DNA of 64,000 bases, taken from assembly GCA_028023455.1 (NCBI GenBank), contig JAQFVV010012396.1:3228156-3292155 (forward strand), given 5' to 3'. Below, piece after piece: positions 38,694 to 50,301 of the stretch. This DNA is from Epiperipatus broadwayi (taxonomy: Eukaryota; Onychophora; Udeonychophora; Euonychophora; Peripatidae). Within the stretch, counting starts at the first letter, position 1. Each line of letters starts with the position of its first letter. A model generated the notes under the pieces. That model had not been told where the DNA came from. It made no database searches and saw only the letters and a list, made by a program, of their open reading frames with translations. Position numbers and translations under genes: made by a program.

Positions 38694-38960
38694 TACCTAA
38701 ATAATTATTTCAATGTTTTTTTTGCTTCAATTTAAATACCCTTACATGGATTACATTCCTGTGCTAAAATTTATTTTAATAAATGTTATGTTTATATATA
38801 TATATAATCAAAAAAGCACATCATATATAATGTGACATTACTCTTAATAAGTTTGTAGTTACAAAAATGCACACAGAGAGCGTACCAATAGCTCAAACAA
38901 GCTCATAATTAATAAGTGCGGTATGAGAAAATATTTAAAATCTCTACCCAGAACACTCTC

Positions 38961-39008
38961 ATCTCCAGACCAACTGGTTTCGAGCTTATGGCTCACATCA
39001 GTAGGGAG
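38961..39008 (-). ncRNA. type I hammerhead-ribozyme-like motif, left palindrome arm
   Basis: Read on the minus strand: CTGATG (39001-38996), one base U, stem II GAGC/GCTC closed by CATAA, then GAA. Stem III is ACC/GGT closed by AGTT, followed by C, the expected cleavage residue. Helix I would pair the 5' side CTCCCTA with TGGAGAT, with one mismatch and one wobble. The order and lengths fit a type I hammerhead with a minimal helix III, as described for Penelope-like elements and retrozymes. The conserved A9 is U here, so activity is uncertain. Confidence 0.6.
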
Positions 39009-39296
39009 CTAGAATATTCGGACACTAGACCTAAAATATCAACTCAAAAAACCAGCACTTATTTCAAATGTATATTTAAGAAGAAACTCTGAAATTTTCG
39101 GACATGAATATGTCATTAAATCCAGTTATCTAACTTAAATAAGTTAAATAAGTTAAATAACTTATTTAAATTAGATAGTTGAATTTAAAGACATTTTCAT
39201 GTCCGAAAATTTCAGAGTTTCTTCTTAAATATACGGTTGAAATAAGTGCTGTTTTTTTGAGTTGATATTTTAGGTCTAGTGTCCGAATATTCTAGC

Positions 39297-39344
39297 TCTC
39301 CACTGATGTGAGCCATAAGCTCAAAAACAGTTGGTCTGAAGATG
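39297..39344 (+). ncRNA. type I hammerhead-ribozyme-like motif, right palindrome arm (damaged core)
   Basis: The mirror copy has an intact helix I 5' strand TCTCCA (39297-39302), CTGATG at 39303-39308, and stem II GAGC/GCTC. The following GAA is changed to AAA, stem III is weakened to AAC/GGT, and the helix I 3' side reads TGAAGA. The left arm keeps the halves this arm has lost. Together they imply an ancestor with a 6-bp helix I, 4-bp helix II and 3-bp helix III. Confidence 0.5.
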
Positions 39345-39439
39345 AGAGTGTTCTGGGTAGAGATTTTAAATATTTTCTCATACCGCACTTATTAATTATG
39401 AGCTTGTTTGAGCTATTGGTACGCTCTCTGTTTGCATAT

Positions 39440-39702
39440 ATATATATATATTTCTTTATTTGTTTATTAAATCCAAGTAAGATGCTTATATATATATATA
39501 TATATATATCACTTAGACATACACATACATGCACATTCAAAAAATAATACTGTTAAATCTTCATATTTCTTTTAAATCAATTAGTATTATTAACTTAAAA
39601 CAATTTTAAATAATTTTCATAACTCATTACACATTTACTATATCAAATATATATAATTGGCTGACCACCTTTGCAGACTTTTTTTTCAACACTACAATAT
39701 CA
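39440..39702. repeat. (AT)n-rich spacer
   Basis: (AT)n runs near 39436-39451 and 39487-39510 separate the palindrome from the LTR element. Nothing else is seen. Confidence 0.6.
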
Positions 39703-39706
39703 ATAT

Positions 39707-42270
39707 TGTAACGGTCAGAAAACGTGTGACTCGTAAACATAGAGCAGAATTCGACCACCATACAGAACAGCAGCACCATCGAGTAGCGAAGCCACCTGTG
39801 GTACTGAGTTCGAACATAGTTTATCGGTTCCACAATACAATCCATGAAACAATGCATCTGATGTGACATTAGTAAATATTTCCTTAGGCACGGTGGTCAG
39901 GGATATGCAAGAGACTCATGATTTTATTCTTGAGTTAGCCAATAACCAAACTAATATTAATTAAACATTCATATTTACATAATCAAGGAAATATTATATA
40001 GAATGGGTATTGAATAAATGAAACGTAACTGCAGACACATAGTTTAAAATTATTTATTAATACATTTTAATAAAATCATTTACTAATAAGATTTTAGGGA
40101 TTCAAAGCTTCAGTAGCGGAATTTGCGACATGATTATATTTTACAGAATACATTTATTTATTTAGACATTATTTTATATTGAGGATTTCAGTAGCGGTAT
40201 GTCCGATACTGAAATGTTTACAAAAGAAATTCACTTATTTGTTTGCAAAATCTAGCTACCTAAAAATTCTCGAGTAAGTATTTCTAATGCATGCCTTGGG
40301 GAATTTATACCTTTGCAATGCAAGAGTCTAAAGTAAGATTTAAGAGTAGCGGCGGACATATATTTATTTAATTAAAATATTTATTTATGACTAAGGGCAA
40401 ACATTTATTTGAGAGTGAATTACGAAGATAATGCAGAGGCGGAGTGATATATAGAATAATAGAATTGAGCAAAGGAACATGTGGTACACTTTAGAAAGGC
40501 AATATGGAATGGCAATATATCGAAACTGCAATGCCGCGAATGGGTTTATAAGAATGTCAGGTTGGTCTCGGCCTCGACCCGACAAAGTAAGGTGCCATAT
40601 AAGCATAACCAGGGACAAGCAGTCCGTGTCGCAGTTTTGCCAGCTGGCTGCATGACATTGTCAAATCCTACGGGAGCACCCATTAAGCCCACTTGTGTAG
40701 GACGACTGGGGTTAATTTCAATCCTGAAGAATCCGGAAATTTCACGGCGGAATGGGTCATCATGTCTCTAAAATGTAACACATGTATACTGTATAAACAG
40801 TTATGATGAGATTTAAATAGATTTCTGACTTGGCCCTACATTACCAACATTTACTCAAGAACTCTGGCAACTCTCAAAGAAATGGGATTTTCTAGAATTA
40901 TTCATTAAATTTAATAAATACAAAATATATATAAACTGGGAGTTATTACAACTAATATGCCAGCCATTAGCGAAGTAGTAGACCCTGCATTACAATAAAT
41001 GATGCACTGAATGCGTGTCGATTTATATCAAAGTGAAGTTATTAAGGAAAGTAAATATTAATGAAAATTTGACACGCATTCTTTGTTTCAAGCGATCATA
41101 GATTTACTTTGAAAATTGAGACAATTATGAGCATGCAATAATTAAATAATAACTATAGATAAACATGTTGATTATAGAAATACGCACCCACGAAAGATAG
41201 AGTGAGGTAAGCTAGATTATTAGAGAAATTTACACATTAAATTAATTATTCAATTTTAGTTATACAAATGATAGTTTTTACATTTTATAATTTAGATAAG
41301 TATTATGAAGAAGAGCTATAGCATATTATTAGTGTACTCTAGAGTTTGAATACAGACAGGTACCTGTTTTATAAGAAGTCCTCCAATTCCATTAGTTTAG
41401 CAGCAAAAAGTTCACGAGTGGCAAGTCTTTCTTGTATTTAGATATTTCATTTAATTTCACAACAGCAGCAGCTTTTTCATTTATTTCAGGCAGCAGATCT
41501 TCATGGTGAATTTATGACGGGCAATGGAAAGTTCAGCATCCGGTGGGCCATAACCCGATGGAGAATAATCTAGGTGCTTTACTCGGTCATACCTTGGCAG
41601 GAACAAATTATTTTTATATTTTTGGAGACTCTCAGTGATCGAGAGCAAAGCTAAAGTTTTAGTGAATGTCTCCAGCAAGTCTAAGATGGCCTCTTTTTTT
41701 ATCTTGATCTTTCACATTTTTGTTAAGATATTTTTAGGTTCTATTTCATCTGCCCTGAGGATAATAATGCATTTAGTTGGTTTTTTTAATTAAAGAAAGC
41801 TGCCGTTCTATTGTTTACATTTTACATTTACTAATTACATTTTTTTTTAATTAATCTATTATCTATCACTGACCGATGCTTTTAAATTTCAAAAACAAAA
41901 AGGGAACATAAGATTATTTTAACTTTTAATTAAATATTACATCAGATATTTTTAGAATTATTATTAAATGAAATTTAAACAAAGCAACAAATGCGAACTT
42001 TATAATCCAAAATAAATGATTAAAATTATACAAAATTATATAACTAAAAGAAATCTAAATTATATTATTTTATCCCTATTTATTGCGTTTAATTTGAGAT
42101 CAAAATGTGTGTGTGTTTATGCTGAATTCTACATATATTTATACATTTTTAATATTGTTACACACACAATTCGATATCAAAAAGTTTAAATTTGGGCGGG
42201 ATAGACCGGACAGTGAGAGACGACAGAAAAAGGTGAAACTTAAGATTCGAATACGAATCCTACTGTTTCA
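39707..42270 (-). repeat. 3' LTR of the gag-only element
   Basis: 2564 bp, nearly identical to 44316-46878 with scattered substitutions and one small change near 41775. It includes a G+C-richer block (about 40480-40790) that is open on the plus strand for 96 codons, antisense to gag. A 65-codon frame lies on the minus strand (41678-41481). Neither matches a domain I know, and the third copy at 62544 breaks the second frame, so I treat both as non-coding. Confidence 0.9.
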
Positions 42271-42289
42271 TTTCCCCGTACTTCCCGTG
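42271..42289 (-). other. polypurine tract
   Basis: On the minus strand CACGGGAAGTACGGGGAAA ends exactly at the LTR boundary, where plus-strand DNA synthesis would be primed. Confidence 0.6.
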
Positions 42290-42754
42290 AACAATTAAGG
42301 AAGGACAAAAGGAGGCAGGAAAGAAAAAAAAATTTTACATTACATAATTTAAATACGAAAAAAAATTATTATTATTATTATTTTTTTTACAGATATAATG
42401 AAATATAGAAAGCAGAGATTACATGAAGCAACGAACAATTAATATACTCGGATCTAGAATTCATAGTTAATTAAAATGGCCTAATTTGGCCGTGTCTGGT
42501 TAAAATCATAGTAATAATTAGTTAAACAGAATGGTTATATATATAAAAAATTTCTTAGAATAGGATTAGTTAGGATAATATAAAAAAATTTTTTTTAAGA
42601 GTAATAGTAATTAAAACAACAAAAAAAATATATAATAAAATTTCTATCTAAAACCCTATATGACTAAAGTACAATCCATTCAACCAAGTTCATTATGTCG
42701 AGTTCATTTTAATATTTTCATATACATTTAATCCTTCCTAAGAGTCTAATATGT

Positions 42755-43657
42755 TTACAACCCCCGGTGGGGTGGATAATACTGATCTCTCGTCATCGAT
42801 GACTGCGGCCTTGGGTTTTCGAATCGTTGTCTTTTATTGGGTGGCTCTTTGGCCCAATGGTTCAAATCCAAGGTAGTGAGAAATTCAACCATTTCTCCTA
42901 TATCTTTTATTTGAATGCCTGTCATTATTGGTTGGATGGTTAGCGGCACACTACGTTGGATCGTTCTAAATTTCCACTTCCCCATATTCTACTAGTTTTT
43001 GGCAGATCCTTGCAGATGGTAACTAGCTATAGCTATCTGCACATCTGGCCCTTTCTTATGAAATTTTAAGAACTTCTGTGAGCTCTCTAGGTAGGTTTGA
43101 GGTTTTTCCCTTATTTCCACTCCAAATATTTTAACGTGGACCATCTTTGTTAAGTGGCTTTGGTATCCACTGTCCATTTTCATGTCTTCTTCCGTGACTT
43201 TTGGTCCTATTCTTTTGTCCCCGTCCATGCTTGTCTCCTTTTTACTGCTTCCACTCAATGGTTCTTGTGGGCCTTCATCTACTGGAATAAGGTTGATTTG
43301 CTCATCACACTTTTTCATATTTACTACACTATCTGCTTGCCCTTATACTATCATCGGTTTGTCAAGTATCTCTAATTCCCTTTCCTTTTCCATATCTTTA
43401 ATCTCATCTTTCTTTTTACTAGCTGGGGATATTCCATAATGTTCGTTGATCATTTCAAGATATATCAACATTTCCCTATCAATTTTCTGACACTCCCTAA
43501 CTCGTATCTCCTCCTCTTCCTGACTCGTTTATGGTTCTTCATATCTTCTTCTTGCTTCCTCACGTATTTTCCTCCATTCTTCTTTACTCTCTCTAAATAT
43601 TTCAAGTAACCTTAGACTGAAGTTCATTGATGCTATTCTGTCATTTTCTGCTTCCAT
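42755..43657 (-). pseudogene. gag-like capsid gene with four in-frame stops
   Basis: From ATG at 43657 a single frame of about 300 codons runs to a stop at 42755-42757. It is interrupted by TAA at 43529-43531 and 43343-43345 and by two adjacent TAG codons at 42989-42994, with no frameshift. The first third is highly charged and likely helical (EEWRKIREEARRR). The middle has the gag signature of AIASYHLQGSAK just before a W-containing segment, and the end is basic (PPNKRQRF). No CCHC knuckle is visible. Gag would form the particle that packages the element RNA. The stops mean this copy makes at best fragments. LTR-retroelement gag is the best fit, and the exact superfamily (Gypsy most likely) is an inference. 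Confidence 0.65.
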
Positions 43658-43794
43658 TTTTCTTAATATTATTTATTTTATTTATACTATTAGAATTTGA
43701 CTTCTCCCCACTGGTATATTGGCCCTATAACACTCTTTCGCTGCCCTCACCTACTCTACATTGCCCTATCTCTATATTGCTGTGTTTAACATAT

Positions 43795-43940
43795 TTAACA
43801 TATATATTATAGCGAACTACTGGTTACGTGTATAATAAGCTTCTGCTGTCTATGATATATATATTTGTACTTTAACAAAATATTTAGTGTTAACATATAT
43901 AACAAGCTTCTGCTGTCTATGCCATATATATAACGGTGTT
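43795..43940. repeat. short direct repeats in the leader of the LTR element
   Basis: AAGCTTCTGCTGTCTATG followed by ATATATA occurs near 43838 and again near 43903, about 65 bp apart, inside the 5' untranslated part of the element. Confidence 0.6.
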
Positions 43941-44280
43941 TTAATAAAAAAAATTCAATGCTACTTGCTTTCTCATTTAACGACTGATTACTTTTTTTTT
44001 TGACATATATATATAAAGTAAAATATTTCATTAGATCCGAGTATTTTCGTTCCTTCTTAAATTACACACACATCCCTGCTTTCCTTAAATTTGTTATTAT
44101 GCCTGCTGTCCTTTCACTCACTCGACCCACATTATTTCACTCAATTTACTTTTTTTTTCATTATTTTTATCAAAACAAAATCGTATATATATATAGAATA
44201 ATTAGCTAACTCGAGTAATGAACACTAAAAGAAATTTATATGCGTTATATTTTGCTCAGGGTATATATGGGTTTTTTATA

Positions 44281-44292
44281 TCGAAAGCGCCA
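44281..44292 (-). other. primer-binding-site-like sequence
   Basis: On the minus strand TGGCGCTTTCGA begins 23 bases after the 5' LTR. TGG complements a tRNA CCA end. The distance is larger than usual, and I cannot name the tRNA. Confidence 0.35.
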
Positions 44293-44315
44293 AATGCTAA
44301 AAAAAAATTTAACTA

Positions 44316-46878
44316 TGTAACTGTCAGAAAACGTGTGACTCGTAAACATAGTGCAGAATTCGACCACCATACAGAACAGCAGCACCATCGAGTAGCGAAG
44401 CCACCCGTGGTACTGAATTCGAACATAGTTTATCGGTTCCACAATACAATCCACGAAACAATGCATCTGATGCGACATTAGTAAATATTTCCTTAGGCAT
44501 GGTTGTCAGGGATATGCAAGAGACTCATGATTTTATTCTTGAGTTAGCCAATAACCAAACTAATATTAATTAAACATTCATATTTACATAATCGAGGAAA
44601 TATTATATAGAATGGGTATCGAATAAATGAAACGTAACTGCAGACACATAGTTTAAAATTATTTATTAATACATTTTAATAAAATCATTTACTAATAAGA
44701 TTTTAGGGATTCAAAGCTTCAGTAGCGGAATTTGCGACATGATTATATTTTACAGAATACATTTATTTATTTAGACATTATTTTATATTGAGGATTTCAG
44801 TAGCGGTATTTCCGATACTGAAATGTTTACAAAAGGAATTCACTTATTTGTTTGCATAATCTAGCTACCTAAAAATTCTCGAGTAAGTATTTCTAATGCA
44901 TGCCTTGGGGAATTTATACCTTTGCAATGCAAGAGTCTAAAGTAAGATTTAAGAGTAGCGGCGGACATATATTTATTTAATTAAAATATTTATTTATGAC
45001 TAAGGGCAAACATTTATTTGAGAGTGAATTACGAAGATAATGCAGAGGTGGAGTGATATATAGAATAATAGAATTGAGCAAAGGAACATGTGGTACGCTT
45101 TAGAAAGGCGATATGGAATGGCAGTATATCGAAACTGCAATGCCGCGAATGGGTTTATAAGAATGTCAGGTTGGTCTCGGTCTCGACCCGACGAAGTAAG
45201 GTGTCATATGAGCATAACCAGGGACAAGCGGTTCGTGTCGCAGTTTTGCCGGCTGGCTGCATGACATTGTCAAATCCTACAGGAGCATCCATTAAGCCCA
45301 CTTGTGTAGGACGACTGGGGTTAATTTCAACCCTGAAGAATCCGGAAATTTCACGGTGGAATGGGTCATCGCGTCTCCAAAATGTAACAGATGTATACTG
45401 TATAAACGGTTATGATGAGATTTAAATAGATTTCTGACTTGGCCCTACATTACCTACATTTACTCAAGAACCCTGGCGACTCTCAAAGAAATGGGATTTT
45501 CTAGAATTATTCATTAAATTTAATAAATACAAAATATATATAAACTGGGAGTTATTACAACTAATATGCCAGCCATTAGCGAAGTAGTAGACCCTGCATT
45601 ACAATAAATGATGCACTGAATGCGTGTCGATTTATATGAAAGTGAAGTTATTAAGGAAAGTAAATATTAATGAAAATTTGACATGCATTCTTTGTTTCAA
45701 GCGATCATAGACTTACTTTGAAAATTGAGACAATTATGAGCATGCAATAATTAAATAATAACTATAGATAAACATGTTGATTATAGAAATACGCACCCAC
45801 GAAAGATAGAGTGAGGTAAGCTAGATTATTAGAGAAATTTACACATTAAATTAATTATTCAATTTTAGTTATACAAATGATAGTTTTTACATTTTATAAT
45901 TTAGATAAGTATTATGAAGAAGAGCTATAGCATATTATTAGTGTACTCTAGAGTTTGAATACAGACAGGTACCTGTTTTATAAGAAGTCCTCCAATTCCA
46001 TTAGTTTAGCAGCAAAAAGTTCACGAGTGGCAAGTCTTTCTTGTATTTAGATATTTCATTTAATTTCACAACAGCAGCAGCTTTTTCATTTATTTCAGGC
46101 AGCAGATCTTCATGGTGAATTTATGATGGGCAATGGAAAGTTCAGCATCCGGTGGGCCATAACCCAATGGAGAATAATCTAGATGCTTTACTCGGTTATA
46201 CCTTGGCAGGAACAAATTATTTTTATATTTTTGGAGACTCTCAGTGATCGAGAGCAAAGCTAAAGTTTTAGTGAATGTCTCCAGCAAGTCTAAGATGGCC
46301 TCTTTTTTTATCTTGATCTTTCACATTTTTGTTAAGATATTTTTAGGTTCTATTTCATCTGCCCTGAGGATAATAATGCATTACTTAGTTTTTTTAATTA
46401 AAGAAAGCTGCCGTTCTATTGTTTACATTTTACATTTACTAATTACATTTTTTTTTAATTAATCTATTATCTATCACTGACCGATGCTTTTAAATTTCAA
46501 AAACAAAAAGGGAACATAAGATTATTTTAACTTTTAATTAAATATTACGTCAGATATTTTTAGAATTATTATTAAATGAAATTTAAACAAAGCAACAAAT
46601 ACGAACTTTATAATCCAAAATAAATGATTAAAATTATACAAAATTATATAACTAAAAGCAATCTAAATTATATTATTTTATCCCTATTTATTGCGTTTAA
46701 TTTGAGATCGAAATGTGTGCATGTTTATGCTGAATTTTACATATATTTATACATTTTCAATATTATTACACACACAATTCGATATCAAAAAGTTTAAATT
46801 TAGGCGGGATAGACCGGTCAGTGAGAGACGACAGAAAAAGGTGAAACTTAAGATTCGAATACGAATCTTACTGTTTCA
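44316..46878 (-). repeat. 5' LTR of the gag-only element
   Basis: 2563 bp, the direct-repeat partner of 39707-42270. The low divergence between the two suggests a fairly recent insertion. Its left neighbour TTAACTA and right neighbour ATAT define the edges. The plus-strand frame in its G+C-rich block is 111 codons here (45090-45425). Confidence 0.9.
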
Positions 46879-47283
46879 ATATATATATTCTTGAATAGTA
46901 GATAATTAACAAATTGTTTTAAATTAGTATTTATTTGTCATCAAATAAAAGCTGTGATCTCAAAATATGTAAATCATGTCATCAGTAAAATAATCATAAG
47001 AAAAATTTTTCCAGCAAAAAACATGTTTTAAATTTATTTGTATTGGCAGAAAAAAGGAAGTATAAACTATCTAAAGTCACATGCCACAGGTTTTTACAAT
47101 GTTTATTCAGTTATTATGTTTTTAATAAAATTGAAGTTTCTAATATATGTATATTTTCAAGTTGTTTGGTTTTTAATCAGTGCATTTCATATCTCAAATC
47201 TACCAGAACACAATCATCTATTAGAATAAAAATTCAGAGGGTTTTTTTTTTTCACAAATACATGCATATCAACATAACCTTCA

Positions 47284-47351
<68 letters not shown>

Positions 47352-47590
47352 TTGGAATATTATTGTTTTTTTCATTGTTTCTTAGAAATATATACCATGA
47401 TTTTACATCCCATAAGATTTTATAAGCATTTAACTGCAGTCTAATATGATACTTATGCATAATTATAATATTAATTATATTTATTTATTGTTATATTTAC
47501 TTCATTTTGAAAATTACAATAAGTAAATGATATTGAATTTTCCACTAAACATCACATAATCACCATCTCATAGTAGCACATAATTGTTGT
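46879..47590. repeat. AT-rich spacer with a (TA)n array
   Basis: A (TA)n array of about 59 bp lies at 47286-47344. Nothing else is recognised. Confidence 0.7.
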
Positions 47591-47786
47591 AAACAAAGGC
47601 AAAACTTTCATTGGATCCTAAGATCTAGGTGCAGTGCTCTCAGATCGAAGGCTCCTCACTGATTATGGCCACAAGTCAGAAACTAGTCTGGGAATATTGG
47701 ATGAGTAGCACAAGTCTTCTGGCATCTATTGATTACTCTGATTAGCATAGGGTGGCACTACTGTATGGAAAGTTTTGCCTTTGTTT
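47591..47786. mobile_element. small element with perfect terminal inverted repeats and an internal hammerhead-like core
   Basis: AAACAAAGGCAAAACTTTC at 47591-47609 is repeated in exact inverse at 47768-47786, extending inward by two more matching bases. The 196-bp unit is richer in G+C than its flanks. It looks like a MITE by its ends, but its interior carries a hammerhead-like motif (47653-47695), which is not a usual MITE feature. No clear target duplication is visible. Confidence 0.65.
47653..47695 (+). ncRNA. degenerate type I hammerhead-ribozyme-like motif
   Basis: TCCTCA precedes CTGAT (47659-47663). T and A follow in place of G8 and A9. Stem II is TGGC/GTCA closed by CACAA, then GAAAC, TA, GTC and TGGGA. 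Helix I pairs TCCTCA with TGGGA with a wobble, and helix III is ACT/AGT or AC/GT. G8 is lost, so this copy is probably inactive, but the order GAAAC, GTC, TGG matches the motif in the palindrome at 38961. Confidence 0.45.
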
Positions 47787-48818
47787 ATTGAATTTTCCTT
47801 TAATTTGTATTTGTAAATCAAATTTGCATACATTTTTTTGTTCTTTTCTTTTTTATAACCTAAACTAAGTGCACTTTTGGTGAATCTCCTCATAATCAAA
47901 GCAATGATTATAGTAAGCCTCATTGAAAAAGTACACAATTTTAGTTTATAATGAAAAAACTACTTTATTACACAGAAAAACAAATATATGCAAATTTAAA
48001 TAAATAAATATTTTTTAACAGATTTCTGGATTATTGTTTGTTTGTTTTTTGCATTGATTCTTAAAAATATATAACATAATTTTGTTCACATAAAGCTTTA
48101 ATAATTTTGTGAATTAATGTAAATATCATAAACAAAAATTTTAAAAATATTTATTTAAATAGCAAAATTTGTTATTTAAAAGTTTAAATATATTTTTGGA
48201 ACAAAACACTTTTTCAAAAGAGAAATATTAAAAATATATTACATTAAATCATAACACAGAAAATGATATACAGAAAATTTTTATATATTTGTGCATTCTC
48301 ATTTTAAAACCATATTCAATTAAACATTTCTGGACTTTCTATTGATCACTGGGTTTGCATTATTGATAAACATAAGAATCATGGCATTATTTTTTTGATG
48401 TTTGCCTTTCAAAAAAGTGCACTGAATATGAATTTAAGGTTTTAAATAACAAAATTTTTTGAAATTGTTATTCTTTGCAAGAATCATTCACAATAATACT
48501 GAAAATTATTACAATTTAATTAAATGGACTTTAAATTATATTGCATCATATAAGATTTTATATCAATCTAACTAGTTTTATGAGATAGTTTCCTATAATT
48601 ATAATAATTCATTTTATTTTTTTATTTTTATAATTGTTTTATTTTGAAAATGACTATAAATAAATTATGTTATATATATATATATATATATATATATGTA
48701 ACAAAATTTCCATTAGTCTTTTTATAATTCATATACATAGTTGCATAAAAACATTCCAATGATTTCTAAGATGCTTTTCAACCAGCCAGGTCACTTCGGT
48801 TAGGCAAAGTTATATATC
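47787..48818. other. AT-rich non-coding DNA
   Basis: A (TA)n array lies at 48671-48698. No gene is supported. Confidence 0.55.
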
Positions 48819-50301
48819 AACATTATCAACCATTATCAATCCACTGCAGGATCAAGATCTATCAAAGTTCAATCATCTTCTTTGATATCTGTAGCCTCTT
48901 TTTTCCATATCACTCCTGCACACTGTCTTATTTTATACAGCCATCTCACAGTGGACACTTTTTGGGTCTTTTACAATCTCTTGAAATTCAATTCAAAATT
49001 TCAATTGTCCATCTATTATCATCTTTTCTAGCAATATGTCCAGCTTAACTCCAGTCTCCTAATTCTTTCAACAATGCAAGTAGTACCTGTTTGTTCTCTT
49101 ACCAATGTATTGTGTTTTTGGTCATTTCTTATTACTCCTAACACATGCATCTCTCCAGTACTTCTCTGAGTGATATGAAGTCTCTGTGTTGCTCATCTAT
49201 TAAATGTTCAAGTCTTAGATCCATAAAAAAAACTGACAAACACATTTATTAAAAACTTTTCTTTTTAAACCCAAAGGCATATTTCCTTTCAATATTAAGT
49301 TATTTCTACCAAAAGCACTCCAACCAAACTTAATTCTATGGTTAATTTGATCCAGTATGTTGCAATATGTAGTAATAATTTGATCAAGGTATTTGTAGTT
49401 GTTAACTTCTTCAAACTCCTGATAATAAATCTTTATTTTCATTTTTTGAGAAAATCTATTGAACATTACTTTAGTCTTTTTAACACTTACCTTTAGCCAT
49501 ACTTTGTTACTTTTGTGATAACTCTTGTGATATTTTCTGAAATTTTGAAGCATTATTTTCAAAACTAACTACATTATCTGCAAAGTCTAAATGATTTAAT
49601 TAATATATATTTATTTTTACTCCTTTAGTTTCCCATTTTAATCCACAAAATACTTCTTGCAGCACTGCTGTAAAAAGTTTTGAAGATATGGAATCACCCT
49701 GTCTAATATCCTTCTCAATGTTAACCTACTTAATATCATTATATAATCTAATTGTTTCTGTTGCATTTTTGTAAATATTATTCAGAATATAATAATATAC
49801 CTTGATGATCCAATGCTTTAATCACTGAAGAAATGCTTATAGAATCAAATGCCTTTTCATAATCTACAAATCCAAAGCATAATGGCAATTTATATTCATT
49901 AGTCCTTTTCATAACTTCTTTCAATACTTAGATATGATCTATTGTAGAAAAAACCACTTTTAAATTTAGCTTGTTTTTTTGGTTGGTTGAAATCCAAAGT
50001 TCTTTGTAGACAAGTTGTAATTACCTTGGTAAAAATTTTGTATAAATCTGATAAAAGAGTGATAGGTCTATAACTTTTTTGTCATCTTTTTAAAATATTA
50101 ATATTAATACTGAATTTTTCCAATCATCAGGTACGTTTTTATCATTTAGACATTTATAATATGACTTTGCCAAAAAATTTCTACTTCTTCACCTGCTTCT
50201 TTTAATATATCAATTATAATTCCATCATTACCTGGAGCTTTTCCTTTCTTCAGAAATTTAATTGTATATCTTACTTTTTCATTTAAAATCCTGGGTAATT
50301 T

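Larger units (their letters stand above)
38867..39437. mobile_element. near-perfect long palindrome (foldback element) with two inverted hammerhead-like motifs
   Basis: The left arm (38867 to about 39143) and right arm (about 39150-39437) are inverted copies of each other over roughly 280 bp, with almost no spacer. The centre is a run of AAGTTAAATAAGTT words. By eye the arms agree at well over nine bases in ten. The outer ends are ATGCACACAGAGAGCG and its complement-side partner ATGCAAACAGAGAGCG, next to AT-rich DNA. No frame is supported. Each arm contains a hammerhead-ribozyme-like core (see separate entries). It may be two head-to-head copies of a Penelope-like terminal repeat or of a retrozyme-like repeat. 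Confidence 0.85.
39707..46878 (-). mobile_element. complete LTR retroelement with 2.56-kb LTRs and a gag-only interior
   Basis: Two direct repeats, 39707-42270 and 44316-46878, share ends TGTAAC and TGTTTCA (read on plus) and flank a 2045-bp interior. ATAT lies directly outside both ends (39703-39706 and 46879-46882), a 4-bp target duplication. The element reads on the minus strand. A purine tract GGGAAGTACGGGGAAA abuts the left LTR, a TGGCGCTTTCGA primer-site-like word lies 23 bp inside the right LTR, and the gag-like frame is on the minus strand. No reverse transcriptase, protease or integrase is present, so it would need proteins from another element. LTRs outweigh the interior 5 to 2, which is unusual. 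Confidence 0.85.

Noticed and set aside
37600-38705. 8-bp hAT-like target duplication (AAAATAAT and TAAATAAT) around the 37.6-kb element
   Set aside because: One mismatch in AT-rich DNA and ends unlike hAT. TTAA next to CCTTTAG ends fits piggyBac better.
40481-40771. Plus-strand frame in the LTR, conserved in both LTR copies
   Set aside because: The copies are recent duplicates, so conservation is trivial. The lengths differ, it is antisense to gag, and no domain is seen.
42755-43657. Alternative genetic code to explain in-frame stops in the gag-like frame
   Set aside because: The intact RTE and Penelope frames end normally at standard stops, so simple mutation is the better reading.
47043-47444. 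133-codon plus-strand frame
   Set aside because: Kept open only by a (TA)n array read as IYIYIY. Chance.
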